The notes under the pieces: generated by a model
Seen by the model: only the letters and a program-made list of their open reading frames with translations
Told to the model about the DNA's origin: nothing
Databases searched by the model: none
DNA from: Paenibacillus barengoltzii NBRC 101215
Lineage (GTDB): Bacteria; Bacillota; Bacilli; Paenibacillales; Paenibacillaceae
Assembly (NCBI RefSeq): GCF_004000745.1
Contig: NZ_BILV01000028.1
Location: 1-38,522, forward strand
Length of the DNA stretch: 38,522 nucleotides
Direction: 5' to 3'
Program-made: the position numbers and the translations under genes
Part shown: positions 23,530 to 31,998 of the stretch, in pieces
How the letters are laid out: each line of letters starts with the position of its first letter
How positions within the stretch are numbered: position 1 is the first letter of the stretch

Positions 23530-24477
23530 TCAAATGGAACCAGTGTCTTCATCCATGGTGTAGGCGATCTGAAGAACTAGGTCCTGATCGTAATCGCCAA
23601 ACTGCTTGCCGAACAGATTGACACCGCCCTTATGGATCGCATCCGGCTTAACGCCGATCCGTACACGCAGACTTGGTCGTTGATCAAGGTTCAGATCGTC
23701 GATCGTAACGTCGGAGACCTTCTGCATATCGAGCGTTGTGCGTTCGCGGTCAACTCGCCATGTTTTCAGCAAGCCGTATTGGGTCATCCAATCTTCCCAC
23801 CAGGGAGGATTGAATGTGCCGCGCCGATCCCCGAAATCCCCGGGACTCGTCCACATGCCGATCTCAACGCCATTAATCCATACCGAAATATCCGAAGGCC
23901 AGTCATTGTCGTAGTTGGGGGCTTCCGAGCACATTTCCATGGACAATTCCAGCGATTGAATGCGCGCATTTTGCGGAACTTCCAGCGGGAACTGGTACTC
24001 CACATACCCTTTACGAAACCACAAAATCTGCGCTCCCACATGCTTGGGGTGATAGAAGCTGGCCGGCTCATCCTCCCGAACCAACATGCCTTCACTGGAT
24101 GCCATACCGCACGTCGGATGAACCTCGCAGTCGCTGTAATGCCCGATCGGCATTTCAACCTCGTAGAACTTCATCCCGTCCTTGGACGTCCGGATGCTTG
24201 AGTTCAGCGAGATGAGAATATCGTCATAATTGCGGCTGCACACCTTCATCGCACCGCGGACGGCCGGAAGCAATTCCGTATTAATCAGCTTGGCCGCTTC
24301 CAGGATCTTAACGTTGTTTGCCACCGTAGACACCGGAAGTTCCAGCGTCTCGGCAAGCTCAATGATATTCATGCTCCGCGTGTTGAGCAGACGAAGAATG
24401 TCTACGCGAGACCGTGTAGAGAGCGCGTGCGCCACTTGAACCAACTTATCCGGTTCGTGTATCCCGACTTCCAGCAT
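23530..24477 (-). CDS. ArsR-type HTH regulator with a large C-terminal beta-rich domain
   Basis: A 315-residue protein. Residues 10-85 form an ArsR-like winged helix-turn-helix: KLVQVAHALSTRSRVDILRL, then NIIELAETLELPVSTVANNVKILEAAKLI. No ArsR metal-binding cysteine motif (such as ELCVCDL) is present. The remaining 220 residues are unusual for ArsR proteins, which normally have about 100 residues: a beta-rich region with QFPLEVPQNARIQSLELSME, DWPSDISVWINGVEIGMWTS and PPWWEDWMTQYG, which looks like a jelly-roll or carbohydrate-binding fold. Start ATG 24477 follows GGAGG; an ATG 20 codons upstream lacks such a site. As last gene of the transporter operon, it is the best candidate for binding the operator shared by three local promoters, with an oligosaccharide as effector. 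That role is inference. Confidence 0.83.
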   Translation of the reverse strand: MLEVGIHEPDKLVQVAHALSTRSRVDILRLLNTRSMNIIELAETLELPVSTVANNVKILEAAKLINTELLPAVRGAMKVCSRNYDDILISLNSSIRTSKDGMKFYEVEMPIGHYSDCEVHPTCGMASSEGMLVREDEPASFYHPKHVGAQILWFRKGYVEYQFPLEVPQNARIQSLELSMEMCSEAPNYDNDWPSDISVWINGVEIGMWTSPGDFGDRRGTFNPPWWEDWMTQYGLLKTWRVDRERTTLDMQKVSDVTIDDLNLDQRPSLRVRIGVKPDAIHKGGVNLFGKQFGDYDQDLVLQIAYTMDEDTGSI

Positions 24478-24568
24478 AGGAACCTCCGTATCCGTATTCC
24501 CAAATAATGATCTTACTTTCTTGACTTTACTACACAAAGCTGGAATAAATCAAGATTCATAAAAGTTA

Positions 24569-25984
24569 TCACGATTCCGGGATCTTCAACGGCAACAGGT
24601 CAAAACAATCCAATTCAAACTCCCCGCGATTCTTCGTGAATCGCAGCTTGTTCACCCCATCCTTCAACTGAATTTTGGCGGTGGACACCCCCCAGTTGTT
24701 CCACCCCTTCGGGTGAACCGTTGCGGTAACGGAAGTCCCCATATCAACGCTCAAGTCAAAATAGGCCATTTCTCCGGTAGCACTCCCGTTTGCAGTTCGC
24801 GCCAGCAAGAGGTACTCTCCTGCCGAAGCTTGGATGGAATACTCCGCGTAGCTGTCTTTCTGCTCAAACCGCCCAACGCTTTTTCCGCCGGAGCCCCCAG
24901 GATTCTCCAGCACAGTCACACCGCCCCCAAGCTGCCCCTTCTCCGCTTCATAGCGGACGCGGCTCACCTCTCCGGATGGCAAAGACAACGGGAGGTTCGG
25001 ATCCGCCGGAACCCCTAAATTCGGGGTGTTGTCCGCGTTCCAAGTAAAAGGCTGCATCCGCACCTCCCGGTTCCAGCCAGCATCCTTGTATTTCGCCACG
25101 TGATATACAATCCAATCCTCCGTCCCGTCAGGTGATGTGGTGAAGGAGTGATGTCCCGGGCCGTATAGTCCGTTGCCGGACACGAAAATCGGCTCCTCTC
25201 TTTTATGCCAGGAAGCCGGATCAAGCAAATCACGGTTCGCATCGGCCGTAATTAATCCCAGACAGTAGTCATTCGTCCAGCTCCCGCTCGCCGAGTAGAC
25301 CAGATTAATGATGCCGTTATGAATCGCCACCTGCGGACCTTCATTCACTTGCGGCGAATGATTCGTTTCCCAAGCATACGTCGGCCGGGAAATCTCCACT
25401 CGCTCTGAGTCAATTGTCCAAGGGTTGCTCATATGGGCGATGTAGAGATTTTGACGGATATTCTCCTTCCCTTCCCAACCAGACCAAATAAAATACAGCT
25501 CCCCGTTCACCTGCAGAACGGTCCCATCGATCGCCCAACGGTTGGTAGTGTCGGTGATTTGCCCTTTTTGCTTCCAGACGCCTTGTAAAGGATCAGCCGA
25601 AGTATTCTCCATTACGTACATCCGATGGTTCACGTTATCCCCGTCATCCATGGCGTAGTAGATATACCAAGCCCCATGAATATAATGGAGCTCGGGAGCC
25701 CATATATTGTGGCCGCCCGTTGGAATCACTCGCCAGGGAGCACCATCCACCCCCGTTATGCTGGCGGATTTCCATACTGTCACGTCACTGCCGGTGGTTT
25801 TCGTGAAGTAATAATACCCGTCGGTATGTTTATACATCCAAGGATCTGCCCCGTCCTGCATCAGTAAATTATAAAAATCATCCCGCTCGTCACCCTTAGC
25901 ATCAGATCCGGCACAACCGACCTGCGCCAATAGAAACAGACAAATGGCAGGCAACAGCGCTTTTCCGAATTTTCCTGTTTCCAT
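24569..25984 (-). CDS. GH43 glycosidase lipoprotein with C-terminal carbohydrate-binding module
   Basis: A 471-residue exported enzyme. Residues 1-24 are a lipoprotein signal ending VGC (Cys24), though the residue at -3 is Gln, not the usual Leu. The GH43 five-bladed propeller spans about 38-330: catalytic base Asp47 (DGADPWMY), the second Asp in IDGTVLQV, and the acid Glu215 (NEGPQV). WAPELHYIHGAWYIYYAMDDG is a family hallmark. Residues 345-470 resemble a CBM6/CBM35 module (RYEAEKGQLGGGVTV, GGKSVGRFEQKDSYAEYSI, HPKGWNNWG). GH43 enzymes of this kind release arabinose or xylose from arabinan, arabinoxylan or arabinogalactan. Start ATG 25984 lies 10 bases past the permease stop; the site GGGTGAGCGAAGAG is only moderate. 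It probably trims polymers outside the cell for the transporter encoded upstream. Confidence 0.92.
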   Translation of the reverse strand: METGKFGKALLPAICLFLLAQVGCAGSDAKGDERDDFYNLLMQDGADPWMYKHTDGYYYFTKTTGSDVTVWKSASITGVDGAPWRVIPTGGHNIWAPELHYIHGAWYIYYAMDDGDNVNHRMYVMENTSADPLQGVWKQKGQITDTTNRWAIDGTVLQVNGELYFIWSGWEGKENIRQNLYIAHMSNPWTIDSERVEISRPTYAWETNHSPQVNEGPQVAIHNGIINLVYSASGSWTNDYCLGLITADANRDLLDPASWHKREEPIFVSGNGLYGPGHHSFTTSPDGTEDWIVYHVAKYKDAGWNREVRMQPFTWNADNTPNLGVPADPNLPLSLPSGEVSRVRYEAEKGQLGGGVTVLENPGGSGGKSVGRFEQKDSYAEYSIQASAGEYLLLARTANGSATGEMAYFDLSVDMGTSVTATVHPKGWNNWGVSTAKIQLKDGVNKLRFTKNRGEFELDCFDLLPLKIPES

Positions 25985-25994
25985 CTCTCTTCGC

Positions 25995-26930
25995 TCACCC
26001 TTTAATTGATCCGACGTAAACACCCTTAACAAAATACTTCTGCAAGAACGGATACACGCACAAAATCGGCACCGTGGATACGACGATCGCGCAATATTTC
26101 ACCAATTCCCGGAAGGCGGTCGAGCTCTGGGCACTGTCGATGACGACGCCGCCCGCACTGCCAATGGTGGTAGCCGTGGAATCGTTGGCGACCAAGATCT
26201 CCTTCATTAATAGCTGCAGCGGGAACAGCTCCCGATCCTTCAACAAGACCATCGCGTTAAACCAGGAGTTCCAGTTCCCCACCAAATAGTACAGAAAAAT
26301 AACGGCTAACGTCGCCTTGGACAACGGGAGGATCACCCGAATCAAGATGGCCGCCTGGCTCGCCCCATCGATCGTTGCAGCCTCTTCCAGCTCCGCCGGC
26401 AGCGACTGGAAGCTCGTTCTTAAAATAATGATATTCCACGTGTTGAGCGCCGTCGGTAAAATCATCGCCCACAGGTTGTTATATAAATGGATATCTTTCA
26501 TTAACAGAAACCAGGGAATCAACCCGCCGCCAAAGAACATCGTGATCGTAATCAGAATCATGATGAAGTTTTTGAAATAGAGATCTTTTCTCGACAGGAC
26601 AAAAGCGCCCATGATCGTCATGACCATATTCACCAGCGTACCTAGACCTACGTAGATGATCGTATTTTTGTAACCAACCAGCAGGCTGTTGTCTTTAAAG
26701 ACCAGCTTATATCCGTCCAACGTAAATCCAAGCGGCTTCAGCAACAGCCCGCTGTGCGCCATCAGCGCCGTCGGGTTACTGACCGAGGCCAGCAAAATAT
26801 GCAGCAAGGGATAGAAGCAAATTAACGTAATCGCGGTGAGCAGAATGTAGTTCATGACTTCAAACACGCGATCCCCGGTCGTCATCGGCTTCCAGTTTTT
26901 TCGTCTTCTCAGCTTTTTCCGACTGGACAT
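25995..26930 (-). CDS. Carbohydrate ABC transporter permease, MalG/CUT1 type
   Basis: A 311-residue inner-membrane permease with six predicted helices, a basic N-terminus (MSSRKKLRRRKNWKPMTTGD), and the EAA coupling loop EEAATIDGASQAAILIRVILPLSKA in the cytoplasm. It ends in YPFLQKYFVKGVYVGSIKG, typical of the YtcP/LplC group that imports oligosaccharides. It pairs with the permease encoded just upstream. Start ATG 26930 is supported by AAAGGGGG six bases before; other in-frame ATGs at 26936, 26951 and 26996 are too close to this site or precede it. The gene begins 14 bases past the upstream permease stop. No ATPase is encoded nearby; such systems usually share an MsmX-like ATPase encoded elsewhere. 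Confidence 0.93.
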   Translation of the reverse strand: MSSRKKLRRRKNWKPMTTGDRVFEVMNYILLTAITLICFYPLLHILLASVSNPTALMAHSGLLLKPLGFTLDGYKLVFKDNSLLVGYKNTIIYVGLGTLVNMVMTIMGAFVLSRKDLYFKNFIMILITITMFFGGGLIPWFLLMKDIHLYNNLWAMILPTALNTWNIIILRTSFQSLPAELEEAATIDGASQAAILIRVILPLSKATLAVIFLYYLVGNWNSWFNAMVLLKDRELFPLQLLMKEILVANDSTATTIGSAGGVVIDSAQSSTAFRELVKYCAIVVSTVPILCVYPFLQKYFVKGVYVGSIKG

Positions 26931-26944
26931 GGTCATCCCCCTTT

Positions 26945-27916
26945 CTACCATAAGCTCACTTCCGAAGTGCGCCGGGCGATTCGGTTCGTTACCCACAGCA
27001 ACGCAAAGTTGATCACGGCGCTAAACAAGCCAACCGCGGTGGAGAAGCTGAGACTGGCTTCGCGTAAGCCCCTGCGATAGACATAAGAGGCGATGACGTC
27101 TGCCGTATCGTAAATAAGCGGGTTGTAGAGCAAAATAATTTTTTCGTATCCGGACGCCATCAATCCGCCAACCGCAAAAATAAACAGAATCACGATAATC
27201 GGCGTAATTTGCGGCAGCGTAATGTACCACATCTTTTTGACTCGACCAATGCCGTCAATTTCCGCCGCCTCATACAATGCCGGATCGATCGAACTCATCG
27301 CAGCTAGATAAATAATGCTGTCCCAGCCGATGTTCTGCCATATCCCGGAAAATGTATAGATCGGCCTAAAAAAGCCGGAGTATCCCAGCAGCGAGGTATA
27401 ATCCTTCCCTGTGATCCATTGCAACACTTGGGTAACAATGCCTTCATCCGCCGTAAAGATATGAATGATCCCGCACACGACCACCAAGGAGATAAAATGG
27501 GGCATGTACGTAATCGTTTGAACGGTTTTCTTGAACTTTCCGTCTCGAATCTCATTCAGCAATAACGCCAAAATGATCGGTGCCGTGAATCCAAACACGA
27601 TCCCCCACACATTAAGAAGAAGCGTATTCTTGGTCACCCTCCAGAAGTACGGCCCCTGAAAAAAATCGATAAAATGCTTTAACCCTACCCAATCGCTCTG
27701 AGCAAACCCCAGCAACGGCTTATAATCCTTAAATGCGATAAGCACTCCCCACATCGGACCGTAACAAAAAACCAGGAACCAAGCGACCACTGGAATGGCA
27801 AGCAAATACACAAACCAGTTCTTTCGCAGATCTTTTTTGATCCGGATTCGGGTTCGGTTTGGTTTCGGAGCCTCTGAGGAAGGAGCGAGTTTCCTTGATT
27901 TACGGACGATCTCCAT
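26945..27916 (-). CDS. Carbohydrate ABC transporter permease, MalF/LplB type
   Basis: A 323-residue permease. A basic N-terminal segment (residues 1-40) precedes the first helix (FVYLLAIPVVAWFLVFCYG), followed by PMWGVLIAFKDYKPLLGF, a typical LplB feature. The EAA loop is EAAEIDGIGRVKKMWYITLPQITP, and a C-terminal SFSTAVGLFSAVINFALLW segment precedes the end. It forms the translocation channel with the next permease. Start ATG 27916 follows GTAGGTGAT; earlier in-frame ATGs would run back into the hairpin after the binding-protein gene. Position two in the operon, after the binding protein and a strong intercistronic hairpin, implies lower expression than the binding protein. Confidence 0.93.
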   Translation of the reverse strand: MEIVRKSRKLAPSSEAPKPNRTRIRIKKDLRKNWFVYLLAIPVVAWFLVFCYGPMWGVLIAFKDYKPLLGFAQSDWVGLKHFIDFFQGPYFWRVTKNTLLLNVWGIVFGFTAPIILALLLNEIRDGKFKKTVQTITYMPHFISLVVVCGIIHIFTADEGIVTQVLQWITGKDYTSLLGYSGFFRPIYTFSGIWQNIGWDSIIYLAAMSSIDPALYEAAEIDGIGRVKKMWYITLPQITPIIVILFIFAVGGLMASGYEKIILLYNPLIYDTADVIASYVYRRGLREASLSFSTAVGLFSAVINFALLWVTNRIARRTSEVSLW

Positions 27917-27957
27917 GAACGCATCACCTACTCTTCTTATTCCGAATTCTCTGAAAC

Positions 27958-28004
27958 AATAACGAGGGGCCCAAGCTTTAACCAGCCCGGTCACCCTCGT
28001 TATT
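27958..28004 (-). terminator. Intercistronic hairpin between binding-protein and permease genes
   Basis: A perfect 11-bp stem AATAACGAGGG/CCCTCGTTATT with a 25-base loop, lying 30 bases past the binding-protein stop. There is no T run, so it is more likely a barrier to 3'-exonucleases than a full terminator, allowing high binding-protein and lower permease levels. Confidence 0.5.
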
Positions 28005-28033
28005 ACCTGCTTAATCTTTAGGCCAAACGGCGA

Positions 28034-29779
28034 TTATCTGCTGTTGTAACGATCCAATGCCGCCTGATGAATGCTCAGGAATTCGTCCAGCCCCATCTTC
28101 TTCGCTTCTTCCAAGAACTTGTCGTACGCATCTACCGGCAACTCGCCTTTGATGATTTTGGCAAAATATTCACCCCGGAGGGTAGACAACTGGTTCCCCA
28201 GCTCGGCTTCCCGTGAAGCTTCCTCCTTCGTAAACGAAATCGGAGGCATCGCCGCGCTCGTATCCATGTTCTCGGTCCAATATTTCCGAATTTCGCCGGA
28301 ATAGCTGCCTTTCGCTACGATCAGCGGGTTGGAGTTATGCTCGTCGCGAATGTCCGGCCAGATATGTCTGCGATATTTATCAAGCGCTACCGCTACCGGC
28401 TGTCCATCCGGGTCGTTGTACATATAGCTGTTTTCCGGATAATAAGGCTTGCCGCTCTCATCAATCAGGTGCACCGTGCCGTATTCGCCGTAGTTATAGA
28501 TCTCCCAGCCTTTCTTGGTGTAGGCGAAATCCAACCAGGCCATGGCCGCTTCAACGTTATCACACTGGGTCGTGATGGCAGCTTCCGTACCTGTCCGTTT
28601 AAAGTTCTTGTACGTGGTTGCAGATTTATCGCCCTTGTTCAGCACAGGGTTCAGCGCTCCCACAAAATCGATATCATTTTGTTCCTTCCAGTAGCTCCAC
28701 ATCGTGTCCGGCGAGTCCATCATGACTGCGGTTTTGTCGGAAATGGCGCTGGCCATTCTTTGGTTGAAGTCCGCTGTCGCCCAGTCTTTGTTAAGCAGCC
28801 CTTCTTTGTTCCATTGCTGCATCATGGCGAGGTATTCCTTGGCCTTGGGTTGTGCCGGACCCCAGGCGACTTTGCCGTTGCTGTCCAGGAAGGTCCAATC
28901 CCATACGCCATACGCTCCGTTTAAGATCCCGGTAAAGATCTGACCATAGTTGGATCCATAGTTCAGCGGCTCGCTGTATCCCACTTCCTTCGCTTTGGTC
29001 AAGAAGGTATGCCATTCGTCAATCGTTTCCGGTATTGGAAGCCCTATCTTATCGAGCGCTTCCTGCTTGATCAGCATCCCGAACCACATCCACTCCGAGT
29101 AAGGAGCAATTCCGTAGAAGCCAAGCAGTCTGCCGCTGTCGGTGACCGTCGTTTTTCTTCTTGTCTCATCGGAGTTGCGCCAAGCCGAATAGTTCGGAGC
29201 ATATTTCTCCATCAAATCGGTCAGATCCAAATACGCCCCATCGTTAACGCCTGCCTCGAAGCCACCAGGGTACCGGCCAGGCTCGATGATAATGTCCGGT
29301 AAATCTCCGGAGGACATCATCAAGGTAAAGGCGTCGGCTTCCTGTCCTACCGGCGGAGTGATGAAGTTGACTTTAATCCCCGTCAGCTTCTCCACTTGCT
29401 TCTGGATCGCATGATTGTTCATATCCGGAATGTTGCGATTCGCCGGCATCCAGACATCCAGCGTCACTTCTTCCTTGAAGGGATAAGCAGAGTAGTCGTT
29501 TGGAATCTTCTCATCAAAAATATCACCCAAATACGTATCATTCAGCGTCGTATTCACTTCATTGATTTGCTCCGGAGTTGGCGATGTGTTCCCGCGAATA
29601 TCCTGACTGATGTCGGTAAACGTGGTTTCAACCTTCTGTTGTTCTTCCGCCGTATTCTCGCTGGTGTTATTGCTGTTGTCCGCCTTGTTTGAACCGCCGC
29701 CGCTGCAAGCTGTAATCATGGAGACTGCAAGAATAAAAACAAACAGAAAACTTAAAATACGTTTGGACTTGTTATTCAT
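28034..29779 (-). CDS. Extracellular solute-binding lipoprotein of a carbohydrate ABC transporter
   Basis: A 581-residue lipoprotein: signal peptide with lipobox ITAC (Cys25), then a Ser/Asn/Glu-rich linker to about residue 60 and the two-lobed binding protein. Features typical of the LipO/family 1 group are VTLDVWMPANRNIPDM, VEKLTGIKVNFITPP and DLPDIIIEPGRYPGG at the N-lobe, and a long tail with IIKGELPVDAYDKFLEEAKKMG. It captures an oligosaccharide outside the membrane for the two following permeases. Start ATG 29779 follows GGGAGG. It is the first gene of the operon and lies behind a very strong promoter with consensus -35 and -10 boxes and a cre site. The ligand is likely an arabino- or xylo-oligosaccharide given the adjacent GH43 enzymes (inference). 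Confidence 0.93.
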   Translation of the reverse strand: MNNKSKRILSFLFVFILAVSMITACSGGGSNKADNSNNTSENTAEEQQKVETTFTDISQDIRGNTSPTPEQINEVNTTLNDTYLGDIFDEKIPNDYSAYPFKEEVTLDVWMPANRNIPDMNNHAIQKQVEKLTGIKVNFITPPVGQEADAFTLMMSSGDLPDIIIEPGRYPGGFEAGVNDGAYLDLTDLMEKYAPNYSAWRNSDETRRKTTVTDSGRLLGFYGIAPYSEWMWFGMLIKQEALDKIGLPIPETIDEWHTFLTKAKEVGYSEPLNYGSNYGQIFTGILNGAYGVWDWTFLDSNGKVAWGPAQPKAKEYLAMMQQWNKEGLLNKDWATADFNQRMASAISDKTAVMMDSPDTMWSYWKEQNDIDFVGALNPVLNKGDKSATTYKNFKRTGTEAAITTQCDNVEAAMAWLDFAYTKKGWEIYNYGEYGTVHLIDESGKPYYPENSYMYNDPDGQPVAVALDKYRRHIWPDIRDEHNSNPLIVAKGSYSGEIRKYWTENMDTSAAMPPISFTKEEASREAELGNQLSTLRGEYFAKIIKGELPVDAYDKFLEEAKKMGLDEFLSIHQAALDRYNSR

Positions 29780-29901
29780 ATGAACCTCCCGATTAATGAT
29801 TTCAAAAGCAACAACCCCCGATAGTTCCGCTTGCACTCATCGCCCTTTTCGGATTAGTTCAACCCCCTCTGTCATCAAATCTCTCATCCAAAAATGATAT
29901 T

Positions 29902-29974
29902 ATTGTTTTATTACAATAATTTTGTATCTTTGCGTTGATTATAATCCGCGCTTGATGGTATGTCAACGCTTTCA
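29902..29974 (-). promoter_or_regulatory. Transporter-operon promoter: cre over -35 plus downstream operator
   Basis: Minus strand: cre TGAAAGCGTTGACA (complement of 29961-29974) containing the -35 TTGACA, 17 bp, TATAAT (complement of 29938-29943). Both boxes are consensus. After the expected start site lies ATACA-N7-TGTAA then TAAAACAAT (complement of 29902-29927). The rest of 29780-30065 is the untranslated leader and an AT-rich tail with no gene. Confidence 0.85.
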
Positions 29975-30065
29975 TTTAAGAAGATCACGATTTTTTTAAT
30001 AAAATAACTTGATGTTTCAAAATAAACTATTAGTTTCAAAAAAACTGTAATTAATATCGCGCCCT

Positions 30066-31031
30066 TTATTCGCCGGCAGGCCGCGGAATAGGCATGCCGG
30101 TGCCGACAGGAATCCCGAAATCCGGCATCCCGTTGGCTTGCCAACCAAATTTTTGGAGTCTTGTGCTGCGGGGAGATCCAGCGGAGCGAGGCCGCTCTGC
30201 TTCCGAGTAATCATAGGCATGGTAGACGATCCAGTCCTCGGAGCCGTCGGGAGATACGGTAAAGCTGTTATGTCCCGGCGCATACACTCCGGCGGAAGGA
30301 TTTTTGGCAAAGACCGGACCTTCTTCCTTGATCCAGGAGTTCGCATCCAGCAGATCTGCGGTCTCCGGGATCCGCGCCATGCCGAGACAGTAATCGTCCG
30401 ACCACGTCGCGCTGGCCGAGAAGACAAGGAAGATCCAGCCGTTGCGCCGCAACAAAACCGGGCCTTCGTTAATCGCCATCCCGCCTTGCTTCTCCCACGG
30501 CTCCGTCGGAGCAGTAATCAATACGTTCGGACCGGCTAATGTCCAAGGATTGGCCATTCGAGCCGCGTAAATCGCTGAACCGTAATCCGGGAAATGGCCA
30601 TACCCAGAATAAAAGAAATACAGTTCCCCCTGATGTTGAATGACGGTTCCGTCCAACCCTGCAAACTCCGTGTTCACCACAGCTTTAAACTGCCACTCGT
30701 TGTTCATCGGATCATCGCCCGCCAATTCAAGCACACAAACGCGTCGCGTGTCGTCCCCGCCGCCGTCGTTCGCCGTATAGTAGATGTACCAGCGCCCATT
30801 GATGAAGTGCAGTTCCGGCGCCCATAGGTTGTAAGAATAAGGGCCGTTGGGCTCAGGCGTCCACACGGTCTTCGGCTGGACATGGCCAAGTCCGCTCAAG
30901 GTTGGACTGTGCCAAAGGGCGAGGCGATTACCCAAGGTCACCATCATGTAATAGCTTCCATCGGGATGCCGGGTGACCCAAGGATCCGCACCGTTTGACA
31001 GGATTGGATTTACAAACGTTTGATTCCCCAT
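30066..31031 (-). CDS. GH43 glycosidase without signal peptide
   Basis: A 321-residue single-domain GH43 enzyme, paralogous to the lipoprotein GH43 at 24569. Base Asp16 is in SNGADPWVTRHPDGSYYMMV, the middle Asp in LDGTVIQHQGELYFFYSG, and the acid Glu189 in INEGPVLL. NLWAPELHFINGRWYIYYTANDGG and APGHNSFTVSPDGSEDWIVYHAYD match the other copy closely, but there is no signal peptide or binding module, so this copy probably acts on imported oligosaccharides. Activity is likely alpha-L-arabinofuranosidase or beta-xylosidase. Start ATG 31031 follows AGGAGG; an ATG ten codons upstream precedes that site. It has its own cre/operator promoter and lies upstream of the transporter operon in the same direction; no terminator was seen after it. 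Confidence 0.92.
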   Translation of the reverse strand: MGNQTFVNPILSNGADPWVTRHPDGSYYMMVTLGNRLALWHSPTLSGLGHVQPKTVWTPEPNGPYSYNLWAPELHFINGRWYIYYTANDGGGDDTRRVCVLELAGDDPMNNEWQFKAVVNTEFAGLDGTVIQHQGELYFFYSGYGHFPDYGSAIYAARMANPWTLAGPNVLITAPTEPWEKQGGMAINEGPVLLRRNGWIFLVFSASATWSDDYCLGMARIPETADLLDANSWIKEEGPVFAKNPSAGVYAPGHNSFTVSPDGSEDWIVYHAYDYSEAERPRSAGSPRSTRLQKFGWQANGMPDFGIPVGTGMPIPRPAGE

Positions 31032-31080
31032 AGTTCCCCTCCTAAGTATTACGAGATTCATTTCAAAGTAATAGCAAAGT

Positions 31081-31153
31081 ATTGTTTTATTCCAAACATT
31101 TTACTTCGTTTTCATCACAATAATCGGTTATCCAGCGAATGTCAACGTTTACA
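31081..31153 (-). promoter_or_regulatory. GH43 promoter: cre over -35 plus downstream operator
   Basis: Minus strand: cre TGTAAACGTTGACA (complement of 31140-31153) containing -35 TTGACA, 17 bp, TATTGT (complement of 31117-31122). After the expected start, AAGTA-N7-TGGAA then TAAAACAAT (complement of 31081-31106) aligns without gaps to the operator at 29902, more degenerate in the left part. Confidence 0.75.
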
Positions 31154-31170
31154 TTTTGGGGAGAAGCAAA

Positions 31171-31213
31171 AAAAAGCTTATGTCCGCACATCCTTGAGTG
31201 ACATAAGCTTTTT
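31171..31213. terminator. Orphan bidirectional terminator
   Basis: A perfect 14-bp stem AAAAAGCTTATGTC/GACATAAGCTTTTT with a 15-base loop and A/T runs on both sides. It lies between the divergent GH43 promoter and the lipoprotein gene, with no gene directly before it on either strand, so it may insulate the two promoters. Confidence 0.75.
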
Positions 31214-31339
31214 GTTAAGCATGTTCTTAAGTTAAAAAACGCTAATCCGGATTAAACGTTTTTCTACTAAAATATTGTTCTACAGAGATTAAATAGAATA
31301 ATAGCGAATAACTATTAAAGTAATATTTTCGAGCCTAAT

Positions 31340-31368
31340 TTGACAACACCAAGCAGAACGTTTATTGT
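31340..31368 (+). promoter_or_regulatory. Promoter of the small lipoprotein gene
   Basis: TTGACA (31340-31345), 17 bp, TATTGT (31363-31368), about 50 bases before the ATG at 31418. The rest of 31214-31339 is AT-rich with nothing recognisable. Confidence 0.65.
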
Positions 31369-31417
31369 TAATTATGGAAATTTTATTTAATACGAGCGAA
31401 AAAAAGGGGAGAATTTA

Positions 31418-31924
31418 ATGCAAAAACTCCCGTGGTTAATAAGTATACTGGCATGCTTCCTATTGCTCATCACTGGTTGTAATGAACCCCAGCCTAAAAC
31501 TGACGATGCGATGAAAACAGCCGAAGCCTATAAAACGACCGAATATAAAGTTGACTTTACTGAGGATCTGTTGTCTGCCGAATCCATTCAGAAGCGAAAC
31601 GAAGCGATCAAACCTTTTTTAACGGAATCGTTTTACGAAAAACAGGTTAACAATCGAATCACCATTTTACCTTTAAGAGTTGCTGCGGATACGCAGCTGT
31701 CCATCAAACCTGATGATTTGCAAACCCGCATTAAAGCGCAAGATGAGAACAATGTCACCATCGAATACACTGTAAATCTACTACTGACAAACTCGGAAGG
31801 CCGCGAAAGCAACCGAGTTCCGTTAGAAGGCGAGTTGATGATGACTTTCGTAAACGAGCGATGGCTGGTGCAATATGACGACTTTAATGTCCAAGTCTTC
31901 ATGAAATTGATTTCCGAAAAATAG
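31418..31924 (+). CDS. Small lipoprotein, function unknown
   Basis: A 168-residue protein with a lipoprotein signal: MQKLPWLISILACFLLLITG and Cys21 (ITGC lipobox). The mature part of about 147 residues alternates charged and beta-type segments: YKVDFTEDLLSAESIQKRNE, IKPFLTESFYEKQVNN, then VTIEYTVNLLLTNSEGRE and GELMMTFVNERWLVQYDDFN. The last part resembles the cone-shaped NTF2-like folds found in other Firmicute lipoproteins with an ERWLV-type end; that is an impression only. It is anchored outside the membrane. GGGGAGA precedes the ATG. It is monocistronic with its own promoter and terminator, is the only plus-strand gene in the polysaccharide region, and shows no obvious tie to it. Confidence 0.82.
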   Translation: MQKLPWLISILACFLLLITGCNEPQPKTDDAMKTAEAYKTTEYKVDFTEDLLSAESIQKRNEAIKPFLTESFYEKQVNNRITILPLRVAADTQLSIKPDDLQTRIKAQDENNVTIEYTVNLLLTNSEGRESNRVPLEGELMMTFVNERWLVQYDDFNVQVFMKLISEK

Positions 31925-31952
31925 GCTCCAACTGTCCTAGTGCATAAGCCAT

Positions 31953-31998
31953 AAATAAAACCCTACTTTCCGCGTATATGGAAAATAGGGTTTTATTA
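31953..31998. terminator. Bidirectional terminator between convergent lipoprotein and GH42 genes
   Basis: AATAAAACCCTA.TTTCC pairs with GGAAA.TAGGGTTTTATT around an eight-base loop; T-rich tails lie on both sides. It serves both converging genes. Confidence 0.85.
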
